A stretch of DNA of 64,000 nucleotides from Caulobacter segnis (GTDB lineage Bacteria > Pseudomonadota > Alphaproteobacteria > Caulobacterales > Caulobacteraceae), in contig NZ_CP082923.1 in NCBI RefSeq assembly GCF_019931575.1, forward strand, positions 1,550,001-1,614,000, given 5' to 3'. Below, in pieces: positions 17,431 to 24,487 of this stretch; position 1 is the first letter of the stretch, and each line of letters opens with the position of its first letter. The notes beneath the pieces were generated by a model, which worked only from the letters and a program-made list of their open reading frames with translations, was not told the origin of the DNA and did not search any database. The position numbers and the translations under genes are program-made.

Positions 17431-18342
17431 ATGAGCGTCACAAGCCTCACGTCCTCTACGAACCTGACGCAGCTGCGTCAGCTCCAGCAGGCGGCGGTGT
17501 TCAAGACCGCCGACGCCGACGGCGATGGGCAGCTGTCGCAGAGCGAATTCTCGTCCATCGGGCAAAATGTGCAGGGCTCGGGCCAGCAAAAAGGTCCGCC
17601 GCCCATGCGCGGCGGCGGCGGGCCGGGCGGGAATTTCAGCGGCGACACGCTGTCGGCGCTGCTCTCGACCCAGTCGGTCGACGACGTCGCCAGCTCGGTG
17701 ATGGCGGCGGGCGACACCGACGCTGACGGCCTGCTCAGCGCCAGCGAGATCTCCACCGCCCTGGCCGCCAACGCGCCTTCGGACGCCCCCGCGGACGCGA
17801 GCAGCAAGATGGCCTCGGACATCGTGTCGGCCCTGGACAGCGACGGTGACGGCAGCCTGTCGACGGCGGAAATCTCGACCGCCATCTCCAACGCCGCCTC
17901 CAGCGATTCTTCGACCCAGGCCATGCGCGGTCCGCCGCCGGGCCCGCCGCCCAGCGGCGGCGCTGGTGGGGCCAGCGGCTCGAGCGGCTCCAGCGGCGTA
18001 TTCGAGAGCCTGGACACCAACCAGGACGGCGTCGTCTCGGCCGAGGAACTGGCCGCCGCCAACGACTCCGACAGCACGGACGCGACCAGCGCCGCCTCCG
18101 ACCTGATCAAGGCCGCCGACCAGGATGGCGACGGCTCGCTGAGCGGCGGCGAGTTCTACGCCATGCTCGACCAAGGCCAGTCGACCGGGACCGACTCGTC
18201 GTCGAGCTCGCTGACCAGCTTGATCTCGGGCTCCACGGCCGCCGCCGACCTGATGCAGAAGCTGCTGGCGCAGCTGGACACGGCGCTGACCGCGTCATCC
18301 TCGTCCAGCACGGCGAGCAGCGGAACCAGCGTCACGGCCTAG
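17431..18342 (+). CDS. EF-hand calcium-binding protein with five EF-hand loops
   Basis: A 303-residue, Ser/Ala/Gly-rich protein carrying five recognisable EF-hand loops: DADGDGQLSQSEF (about residue 28), DTDADGLLSASEI (about 95), DSDGDGSLSTAEI (about 134), DTNQDGVVSAEEL (about 195) and DQDGDGSLSGGEF (about 230). Gly/Pro-rich linkers (GPPPMRGGGGPGG, GPPPGPPPSGG) separate pairs. No signal peptide is visible, so it is either cytoplasmic or secreted by another route. An AGGGAGAG Shine-Dalgarno precedes the ATG. It stands alone with intergenic DNA on both sides. Calcium binding is strongly predicted; its physiological role is unknown. Confidence 0.85.
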   Translation: MSVTSLTSSTNLTQLRQLQQAAVFKTADADGDGQLSQSEFSSIGQNVQGSGQQKGPPPMRGGGGPGGNFSGDTLSALLSTQSVDDVASSVMAAGDTDADGLLSASEISTALAANAPSDAPADASSKMASDIVSALDSDGDGSLSTAEISTAISNAASSDSSTQAMRGPPPGPPPSGGAGGASGSSGSSGVFESLDTNQDGVVSAEELAAANDSDSTDATSAASDLIKAADQDGDGSLSGGEFYAMLDQGQSTGTDSSSSSLTSLISGSTAAADLMQKLLAQLDTALTASSSSSTASSGTSVTA

Positions 18343-18357
18343 CATCGTCTCACTTGC

Positions 18358-18390
18358 CATCCCGGACGGCTTTCCGAGCCGCCCGGGATG
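18358..18390 (+). terminator. Hairpin after the EF-hand gene
   Basis: CATCCCGG...CGGCT pairs with AGCCG...CCGGGATG, giving a long near-perfect stem 16 bp past the stop codon. It lacks a T tract, so it may act as a processing or rho-assisted end. The remaining DNA up to 18550 shows no gene. Confidence 0.5.
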
Positions 18391-18550
18391 ACGGGCGACC
18401 CGCGGTAAGAAGGTTCTGACTTAGGCGCCTGGCGCCTTCCTTAACTATTCCTTACGCAAGGCGCTTGCGTGCGACGGCTGACTTGGTGTCATTCTTCGCC
18501 CCTTGGTCGGCGTCGCGGGGGCGTCGCCTCTTTGTAAGGTCTTCGTCTTG

Positions 18551-19831
18551 ATGTTCCGTCCCGAGAACGTTCAGGCCCTGGCGGGTCTGGCGCTCACTTT
18601 GGGCCTATGCTGGCTCGTTTCCGAGAATCGCAAACGATTCCCGTGGGTGCTGGCGATCGCCGCCATCGTCGTCCAGGTCCTGTTGGTGCTGGTGCTGTTC
18701 GGCCTGCCCCAGGCGCGTCAGCTGCTGCAGGGCGTCAACGGCGCCGTCGAGGGCTTGGCCAGCTCGACTCAGGCTGGCACGGCCTTCGTATTCGGCTTCC
18801 TGGCCGGCGGCGACCAGCCCTATCCGGTCAGCAATCCGGGCGCGGGCTTCATCTTCGCCTTCCGTGTCATGCCGGTGATCCTGGTGGTCTGCGCCCTGTC
18901 GGCGCTGCTGTGGCACTGGAAGATCCTCAAGTGGGCCGCCCAAGGCTTTGGCTTCTTGTTCCAGAAGACCCTAGGCCTGCGCGGCCCGCCGGCCCTGGCC
19001 ACCGCCGCCACCATCTTCATGGGCCAGATCGAAGGCCCGATCTTCATCCGCGCCTATCTGGACAAGCTGAGCCGCTCCGAACTCTTCATGCTGATCACGG
19101 TCGGCATGGCCTGCGTCTCCGGCTCGACCATGGTCGCCTACGCCACCATCCTGGCCGGCGTGCTGCCCAACGCCGCCGCCCACGTGCTGACCGCCTCGAT
19201 CATCTCGGCCCCGGCCGGCGTGCTGCTGGCTCGCATCATCGTGCCGTCCGATCCGATGGAGAAGGGCGCGGACCTGGATCTGGCCGCCGAGGACAAGACC
19301 TATGGCAGCGCGATCGACGCCGTCATGAAGGGCACGACCGACGGCCTGCAGATCGCCTTGAACGTCGGCGCGACCCTGATCGTGTTCGTGGCTCTGGCCA
19401 CCATGGTCGACAAGATCCTGGGCGTCATGCCGCCGGTCGGCGGTCAGCCGCTGAGCATCGCGCGCGGCCTGGGCGTGGTCTTCTCGCCCCTGGCCTGGTC
19501 GATGGGCGTGCCCTGGAAGGAGGCCGGCACCGCCGGCGGCCTGCTGGGCGTGAAGCTGATACTCACCGAGTTCACCGCCTTCATCCAGATGTCGAAGGTC
19601 GGCGGGGCGCTGCTGGACGAGCGCACGCGCATGATCATGACCTATGCATTGTGCGGCTTCGCCAACATCGGCTCGGTCGGCATGAACGTGGCCGGCTTCT
19701 CGGTGCTGGTGCCCCAGCGTCGCCAGGAAGTGCTGGGCCTGGTGTGGAAGGCCATGATGGCCGGCTTCCTCGCCACCTGCCTGACCGGCTCGCTGGTCGG
19801 CCTGATGCCCCGGGCGCTGTTCGGGCTTTAA
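18551..19831 (+). CDS. NupC-family concentrative nucleoside transporter
   Basis: A 426-residue integral membrane nucleoside:cation symporter. Many hydrophobic helices are visible, and the family core elements are present in order: GFLAGGDQPYPVSNPGAGFIFAFRVMPVILVVCALSALL, then TIFMGQIEGPIFIRAYLDKLSRSELFMLITVGMACVSGSTMVAYA and the C-terminal GVKLILTEFTAFIQMS and RTRMIMTYALCGFANIGSVGM. The ATG at 18551 (MFRPENVQ) is the natural start before the first helix, although there is no clear Shine-Dalgarno. A strong terminator follows immediately. It imports nucleosides for salvage; the exact specificity is not determinable. Confidence 0.93.
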   Translation: MFRPENVQALAGLALTLGLCWLVSENRKRFPWVLAIAAIVVQVLLVLVLFGLPQARQLLQGVNGAVEGLASSTQAGTAFVFGFLAGGDQPYPVSNPGAGFIFAFRVMPVILVVCALSALLWHWKILKWAAQGFGFLFQKTLGLRGPPALATAATIFMGQIEGPIFIRAYLDKLSRSELFMLITVGMACVSGSTMVAYATILAGVLPNAAAHVLTASIISAPAGVLLARIIVPSDPMEKGADLDLAAEDKTYGSAIDAVMKGTTDGLQIALNVGATLIVFVALATMVDKILGVMPPVGGQPLSIARGLGVVFSPLAWSMGVPWKEAGTAGGLLGVKLILTEFTAFIQMSKVGGALLDERTRMIMTYALCGFANIGSVGMNVAGFSVLVPQRRQEVLGLVWKAMMAGFLATCLTGSLVGLMPRALFGL

Positions 19832-19864
19832 GCCCACGCTTCCGTTCCGCTGCGGAATGAGATC

Positions 19865-19895
19865 ATCCTCCCGGCCAAAAGCCGGGAGGATTTTT
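19865..19895 (+). terminator. Strong intrinsic terminator after nupC-like gene, overlapping the next gene's ribosome site
   Basis: A perfect 11-bp stem ATCCTCCCGGC / GCCGGGAGGAT with a CAAAA loop and five following T residues is a textbook terminator. Its 3' arm contains GGGAGGA, which sits 8 nt before the ATG of the GST gene at 19898, so the same bases serve as that gene's Shine-Dalgarno. Confidence 0.9.
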
Positions 19896-19897
19896 GT

Positions 19898-20515
19898 ATG
19901 AAATTCTACGACAGCCGCCGCGCGCCCAATCCTCGCCGGGTCCGCTGGTTCATGGCCGAGAAGGGGATCGAGGACGTCGAGATCGTCGACATCGACATCT
20001 TCGGCGGTCAGCATCGCCAGCCGGACTACCTGGCCAAGGCGGGCCTGCCCAACGTGCCGGCGCTGGAGATCGACGAGGCGACGACCATCACCGAGTCGGT
20101 GGCGATCTGCCGCTATCTGGAGAGCGTCTATCCCGAGCCGAACCTGTTCGGCCGTGACCCGCGCGAGATCGCCGTGATCGAGATGTGGACGCGGCGGGCC
20201 GAGATGCTGCTATCGACGCCCCTGATGATGGCCGTCCGCCATGGTCATCCGGCCCTGGCGGCGATCGAGACCCAGATCCCCGAGGTGGCGGACTCGAACC
20301 GCAAGGCGGCCGAGCGGGCCCTGAAGGTCTTCGACCGCCGCCTGGCCGAGAGCGAGTTCATCGCCGCCGACCGCCTGACCATCGCCGACATCCTGGCCGT
20401 CACCGGCCTGGATTTCGCGCGGATGGTGCGCTTCCGGCCGGACGCCGAGCTGGTTCACGTGAACCGCTGGCTGAAGGCGATGATGGAGCGGCCGGCGGCG
20501 AAGGCGGGGGTTTGA
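19898..20515 (+). CDS. Glutathione S-transferase family protein
   Basis: A 205-residue GST-fold protein. The N-terminal thioredoxin-like domain begins MKFYDSRRAPNPRRVRWFMAEKGI, with a Ser/Asn-type active-site region and the cis-Pro segment LPNVPALEIDE, and TITESVAICRYLE contains the glutathione-gamma-glutamyl site (E-S). The C-terminal domain has the N-capping motif region LTIADILAVTGLDFARM. The start is fixed by the family N-terminus, which places the ribosome site inside the upstream terminator hairpin. The substrate is unknown; detoxification or stress roles are typical. Confidence 0.9.
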   Translation: MKFYDSRRAPNPRRVRWFMAEKGIEDVEIVDIDIFGGQHRQPDYLAKAGLPNVPALEIDEATTITESVAICRYLESVYPEPNLFGRDPREIAVIEMWTRRAEMLLSTPLMMAVRHGHPALAAIETQIPEVADSNRKAAERALKVFDRRLAESEFIAADRLTIADILAVTGLDFARMVRFRPDAELVHVNRWLKAMMERPAAKAGV

Positions 20516-20579
20516 AAGGGTTGTGCGCGCCCCTCCGTCTCGCTGCGTATCCGCGCCGTGACGGAGTGGGCGTTCAGCC

Positions 20580-21035
20580 TTAAGCGCGCGCCCGGATCTT
20601 CTTGATCACGCCCGAGAAGTTCAGCATCGGGCCGGTCCCCGTCGAGATGAGGCCGCGGATGAATAGCAGAGAGCCGCCGGCCTTGATCACCTCGCCCGTG
20701 GAGGTGACGAGGTCGCCGGGCCTGGCGGGGCCGATGAACTCGCCGTTCAGGCTGACGGTCACGGCGCGGCTGTCGGCCAGGGCCTTCCAGCCGATCGCGA
20801 ACAGGGAGTAGTCGGCGAAGGTCATCATGCAGCCGCCGTGCATGAAGCCGCCGCCGTTCATGTGCTTGGTCTCGGCGCGGAAACCGGCGGTGACGCGGCC
20901 CTCGGCGTCTTCCTTGAAGTAGAAGGGGCCGGACTGGTCCTCGAATGGATCCATGCCCTGCCAGGTCCGCCAGCCGGCCCACTCGCCGTCCTCGACAAGG
21001 CGTGGACCGCTCCAGATGTCGTTTCCGCCGTCCAT
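20580..21035 (-). CDS. PaaI-family acyl-CoA thioesterase (hotdog fold)
   Basis: A 151-residue single hotdog domain. The signature HMNGGGFMHGGCMMTFADYSLFAIG (about residues 58-82) carries the HGG catalytic/structural motif of PaaI/YiiD-type thioesterases, followed by AVTVSLNGEFIGPARPGDLVTSTGEVIKAGGSLLFIRG. It would hydrolyse a CoA thioester in the cytoplasm. The ATG at 21035 is preferred to longer frames because the protein length fits the family. It is convergent with the GST gene and shows no operon partner. Confidence 0.87.
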   Translation of the reverse strand: MDGGNDIWSGPRLVEDGEWAGWRTWQGMDPFEDQSGPFYFKEDAEGRVTAGFRAETKHMNGGGFMHGGCMMTFADYSLFAIGWKALADSRAVTVSLNGEFIGPARPGDLVTSTGEVIKAGGSLLFIRGLISTGTGPMLNFSGVIKKIRARA

Positions 21036-21143
21036 TCCCCATCCCCTATGCCTGTTCTTATCGGTGTTCAGTTAGAGGGGCGCGACTTTCGACGCAAGCT
21101 GGCGGGCTCGCGTCTGCTGACAATCCGTGGCAAGTGAGCGCCC

Positions 21144-21434
21144 ATGAGCTCCCCGATCCAAGACACCATCCTGTCCCAGCTGGCGGCGCTGCCTGAGGGC
21201 AAGTCGATCGATCCGATGAACGTGGCCAAGGCGATCCAGCCCGAGCGCTGGCAGCAGATCCTGGGCCACGTGCGCACCAACGCCATCGAACTGGCCCGTG
21301 AGGGTAAGGTCGTGATCCTGCGCCACAACAAGCCGGTCAATCCGGAGAAATTCCGGGGCGTCTATCGCATCCGCACCCGCCTGGAAGGCGATCCGACCAG
21401 CTTCGAGGAAGAAACGGGCGGCGACGAAGACTAG
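21144..21434 (+). CDS. DUF3253-family small protein
   Basis: A 96-residue protein with the DUF3253 pattern: ILSQLAALPEGKSIDPMNVAKAIQPERWQQIL, then VRTNAIELAREGKVVILRHNKPVNPEKFRGVYRIR. The fold resembles a winged helix, with a basic C-terminal half and an acidic tail (EEETGGDED), so nucleic-acid binding is possible but unproved. The next gene, a UDG-like protein, starts 41 bp later on the same strand, suggesting co-transcription. Confidence 0.85.
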   Translation: MSSPIQDTILSQLAALPEGKSIDPMNVAKAIQPERWQQILGHVRTNAIELAREGKVVILRHNKPVNPEKFRGVYRIRTRLEGDPTSFEEETGGDED

Positions 21435-21475
21435 TCGAGCTTGGAGTTTGGAGCGCGACGCCTAAATCCTGGCCG

Positions 21476-22060
21476 ATGCCGCTCGACACGATCCTTTCCG
21501 ACATCGCCGCCTGCCGGGCCTGCGCGCCGTACCTGCCGCATGTTCCCAGGCCGGTGGTGCGGGTGCGCGAGGAGACCCGCATTCTGATCGCCGGCCAGGC
21601 GCCGGGGCGGATCGTCCACGAGACCGGCCTGCCATTCAACGACCGCTCGGGCGACCGCCTGCGCCAGTGGATGGGCGTCGACCGCGAGACCTTCTACGGC
21701 AGGCCCGAGATCGGCGTGGCGGCCATGGCCTTCTGCTTTCCGGGCACGAACCCTAAGGGCGGCGACTATCCGCCGCCGCCGCGCTGCGCGGCGGCCTGGC
21801 GCGCGCCGCTTCTCGCTGAATTGCCCAATGTCGAGCTGACCCTGCTGGTCGGCGGCTACGCCCAGGACTGGGCGCTGCCGGGGCGGACCGGCAGGACGAT
21901 GACCGAGACCATCGCGCGCTGGCGCGAGTTCGGGCCCAACGTACTGCCCATGCCGCACCCGTCCTGGCGCAACACCGCCTGGCTGAAGCGCAACCCGTGG
22001 TTCGAGGCCGAGGTCGCGCCCTATCTTCGTGGGCGGGTCGCGGACATTCTGAACCGATGA
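21476..22060 (+). CDS. Uracil-DNA glycosylase superfamily protein
   Basis: A 194-residue UDG-fold protein. Motif 1 is LIAGQAPGRIVHETGLPFNDRSGDRLRQWMG (about residues 38-68) and motif 2 is MPHPSWRN near residue 158, as in single-domain UDG-like proteins. An N-terminal CRACAPYLPH has two Cys, fewer than the four that bind the Fe-S cluster of family 4/5 enzymes. Whether it excises uracil is not assured. It overlaps the following lipoprotein gene by 4 nt (ATGA). Confidence 0.82.
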   Translation: MPLDTILSDIAACRACAPYLPHVPRPVVRVREETRILIAGQAPGRIVHETGLPFNDRSGDRLRQWMGVDRETFYGRPEIGVAAMAFCFPGTNPKGGDYPPPPRCAAAWRAPLLAELPNVELTLLVGGYAQDWALPGRTGRTMTETIARWREFGPNVLPMPHPSWRNTAWLKRNPWFEAEVAPYLRGRVADILNR

Positions 22061-23115
22061 ACCGCCGGGCCCTGATCCTGACCGCGTCCGCCGCCGCGCT
22101 GTCGGCCTGCGCGCCGCTACGGCAGGGGCCGGGCCTGGCGGCCCTGGGCTTTCGCGGTCCCCGGATCACCGACGACGGCTTCGTCAGCTTCGACGGGGCC
22201 GAGCTGGGCCTGATGCGCTGGCTGCCGGCCGGGGAGCCGGAATGGGTGATCGTCGGGCTGCACGGCATGAACGACTATTCGAACGCCTATCACCTGGCGG
22301 CTGGGTGGTGGGCCAGCCGGGGGATCGCGACCTACGCCCTGGATGTCCGGGGTTTTGGCCGCTCGCCCGAACGCGGCGTCTGGGCGCCGACAGCCCTGGT
22401 GCTGGACGATGTCCGCGCCTTGGTGACGGTCTTGCGCGAGCGGCATCCCAACGCCCGGATCGCCCTGGCCGGGATCAGCATGGGCGGGGCGCTGGCCATC
22501 ACCGCCATGGCCTCGGACAATCCGCCGCCGGTCGACAAGCTGATGCTGTTCGCTCCGGCCGTCTGGGGCTGGTCGAACCAGCCTCTGCCGAACCGGATGA
22601 GCCTGTGGGTCACCGCCCATACGGTCGGCCAATGGGTGGTCAAGCCGCCGGACTGGCTGGTGCGCAACATCGCCGCCTCGGACAATATCGACGAACTGCG
22701 CCGCATGGGGCGCGACCCGCTGATGATCTGGGGCGCGCGCTCCGACACCATCTACGGCCTGGTCGGGCTGATGGAGCGGGGCTGGAGGTCGACGGGGGGG
22801 ATCGATGTCCCGACCGCCTGGTTCTACGGCGCGCGCGACCAGGTCATCCCGCGCGAGCCGACCGTCGAAGCGGTCGGTCGCCTGAGGCCCGGCGCGCGGA
22901 CGGCCTACTACGCCAAGGGCTATCACCTGCTGCTGGTCGACAGGCAGGCCTCCACCGTCTGGGCCGACGCCGAAGCCTTTCTGCGCGACGCGCCCGGTCC
23001 CTGGCCCCCGTCGGGCGCGCCGCCGATCCCGCCGACGGTCGCGGCCATGACAGCGCTGGACCCGCCCAAGCCCAAGAAACGCAAGTCGTCGCAGCGTCAA
23101 AGCGCGGGCTTGTGA
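22057..23115 (+). CDS. Alpha/beta-hydrolase lipoprotein (lysophospholipase-like)
   Basis: A 352-residue serine hydrolase. The N-terminus MNRRALILTASAAALSACAP carries a lipobox (LSAC), so it should be lipid-anchored. The fold markers are IVGLHGMNDYSNAYH (oxyanion region), the nucleophile elbow LAGISMGGALA (Ser in GxSxG), an acid in FYGARDQVIP and the catalytic His in AKGYHLLLVD. The C-terminal tail is Pro/Lys-rich. The ATG overlaps the stop of the UDG-like gene, so the two are probably co-translated. Lysophospholipase or monoacylglycerol lipase activity is the likely biochemical class. Confidence 0.87.
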   Translation: MNRRALILTASAAALSACAPLRQGPGLAALGFRGPRITDDGFVSFDGAELGLMRWLPAGEPEWVIVGLHGMNDYSNAYHLAAGWWASRGIATYALDVRGFGRSPERGVWAPTALVLDDVRALVTVLRERHPNARIALAGISMGGALAITAMASDNPPPVDKLMLFAPAVWGWSNQPLPNRMSLWVTAHTVGQWVVKPPDWLVRNIAASDNIDELRRMGRDPLMIWGARSDTIYGLVGLMERGWRSTGGIDVPTAWFYGARDQVIPREPTVEAVGRLRPGARTAYYAKGYHLLLVDRQASTVWADAEAFLRDAPGPWPPSGAPPIPPTVAAMTALDPPKPKKRKSSQRQSAGL

Positions 23116-23176
23116 GACGTCGCGCGGCGGCGTACACCGCCGCCACGTTCATTCTGGCCAAGGCGAGACCGACAGC

Positions 23177-24238
23177 ATGACCTTGTTCGATTCCCCCGAT
23201 TTCGAGGGACACGAAGGCGTCCACGCTTTCTTCGATGAAAAAACTGGCCTGAAGTCGATTGTCGCGATCCACTCGACCGCGCGCGGTCCGGCCGCCGGTG
23301 GTTGCCGCATGTGGGACTATTCCAGCAGCGATGCGGCCCTGACCGACGCCCTGCGCCTGTCGCGCGGCATGTCGTACAAGAACGCCATGGCCGACCTGGA
23401 CTTCGGCGGCGGCAAGGCCGTGATCATCGGCGACAGCCGCAGCCAGAAGACGCCGGAACTGTTCGAGGCCTTCGGCCGCGCCGTCGAAACCTTGAGCGGC
23501 CAGTACTGGACGGCCGAGGACGTCGGCGTCTCGCCGGCCGACCTGGAAAACACCCGCAAGACCACCCGCTTCGTCGCCGGCCTGGAAGGTCATGCGGCCG
23601 CGTCGGGCGATCCGTCGCCGGTCACCGCCGAGGGCGTGTTCCGGGGCGTTCGTCTCTGTGTCGAGCGCGCCTTGAAGCGCGACCTGAACGGCGTCCACGT
23701 CGCGATCCAGGGCGTCGGCCATGTCGGCGCCTATCTGGCCGAGAAGCTGCACGCCGCCGGCGCGGTCCTGACCATCGCCGACGTCAACCAGGCCGCCCTG
23801 AACGAGGTGGCCGCCAAGACCGGCGCCACGATCGTGCCGGCCGACGCCATCTTCGATGTCGAGGCCGACGTCTTCGCCCCCTGCGCCCTGGGCGGCGCGA
23901 TCTCGGCGACGACCCTGCCGCGCCTGAAGGTCAAGGTCATCGCCGGCGGGGCCAACAACCAGCTGGCCGACGCCATGATCGGCCAGACCGTGTTCGATCG
24001 CGGCGTCCTCTACGCCCCCGACTACGTCATCAACGGCGGCGGCATCATCAACGTGGCCGCCGAGATCCGCGCCCTGGAAGCCGGCAGCGCCTTCGACGGC
24101 GCGTGGGTGGCCGGCAAGCTGGACCGCCTGGCCCAGACCCTGGCCGAGGTCATCGACCAGTCGATCGCCGAGAAGCGCCCGGCCAACCTGGTCGCCGACG
24201 AGATCGCCCGCGCCCGCATCGCGGCGGCGCGCGGCTAA
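23177..24238 (+). CDS. Leu/Phe/Val-type NAD-dependent amino-acid dehydrogenase
   Basis: A 353-residue member of the Glu/Leu/Phe/Val dehydrogenase family, which reversibly deaminates a branched or aromatic amino acid. The Gly-rich substrate region HSTARGPAAGGCRMWDYSS and the catalytic Lys segment SYKNAMADLDFGGGKAVI lie in the N-terminal domain; the NAD fold appears as VAIQGVGHVGAYLAEKLHAAGA near residue 175. INGGGIINVAAE near the C-terminus is typical of leucine dehydrogenase. The length fits leucine/phenylalanine rather than glutamate dehydrogenase. Transcription seems to end before the hairpin at 24256. Confidence 0.9.
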   Translation: MTLFDSPDFEGHEGVHAFFDEKTGLKSIVAIHSTARGPAAGGCRMWDYSSSDAALTDALRLSRGMSYKNAMADLDFGGGKAVIIGDSRSQKTPELFEAFGRAVETLSGQYWTAEDVGVSPADLENTRKTTRFVAGLEGHAAASGDPSPVTAEGVFRGVRLCVERALKRDLNGVHVAIQGVGHVGAYLAEKLHAAGAVLTIADVNQAALNEVAAKTGATIVPADAIFDVEADVFAPCALGGAISATTLPRLKVKVIAGGANNQLADAMIGQTVFDRGVLYAPDYVINGGGIINVAAEIRALEAGSAFDGAWVAGKLDRLAQTLAEVIDQSIAEKRPANLVADEIARARIAAARG

Positions 24239-24255
24239 ACCCGGCCTCGCGCGTT

Positions 24256-24280
24256 CTCCATGGGACTCGTTCCCATGGAG
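24256..24280 (+). terminator. Hairpin overlapping the ribosome site of the UVR-motif gene
   Basis: A perfect 10-bp stem CTCCATGGGA / TCCCATGGAG with a CTCGT loop lies after the dehydrogenase gene. It has no T run. The 3' arm supplies GGAGG, the Shine-Dalgarno of the ATG at 24287, so folding would hide the ribosome site. Confidence 0.55.
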
Positions 24281-24286
24281 GCGCCG

Positions 24287-24487
24287 ATGTCCCATCTCGA
24301 CGAACTGAAGGAACAATTGGGCGAGGCGGTCGCCGCCCAGGACTTCGACACGGCCGTCCGCCTGCGGGCCGAGATCGACTCCATCCAGCACAGCGCCAAG
24401 GTGCGAGGCGTCGAGGAACCGGCCCAGGCCGCCTATTTCCAGCGACGGGAAGAGGAAAGCCTCAAGCCGTCCGGCTCCGCCCGCTGA
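24287..24487 (+). CDS. Small UvrB/UvrC (UVR)-motif protein
   Basis: A 66-residue protein whose core, LDELKEQLGEAVAAQDFDTAVRLRAEID (about residues 4-31), is a UVR motif, the helical hairpin that lets UvrB and UvrC interact. It also occurs alone in stress proteins such as McsA/ClpC partners. The ATG at 24287 is preferred over 24260 because the latter lies inside the hairpin and only the former has a GGAGG site. Its 3' end overlaps the convergent MFS gene by 26 bp. A DNA-repair or proteolysis-adaptor role is possible. Confidence 0.78.
   Translation: MSHLDELKEQLGEAVAAQDFDTAVRLRAEIDSIQHSAKVRGVEEPAQAAYFQRREEESLKPSGSAR

Noticed and set aside
18358-18390. Hairpin after the EF-hand gene as a full intrinsic terminator
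   Set aside because: The stem is strong but no T tract follows, so I list it only as a probable end or processing hairpin.
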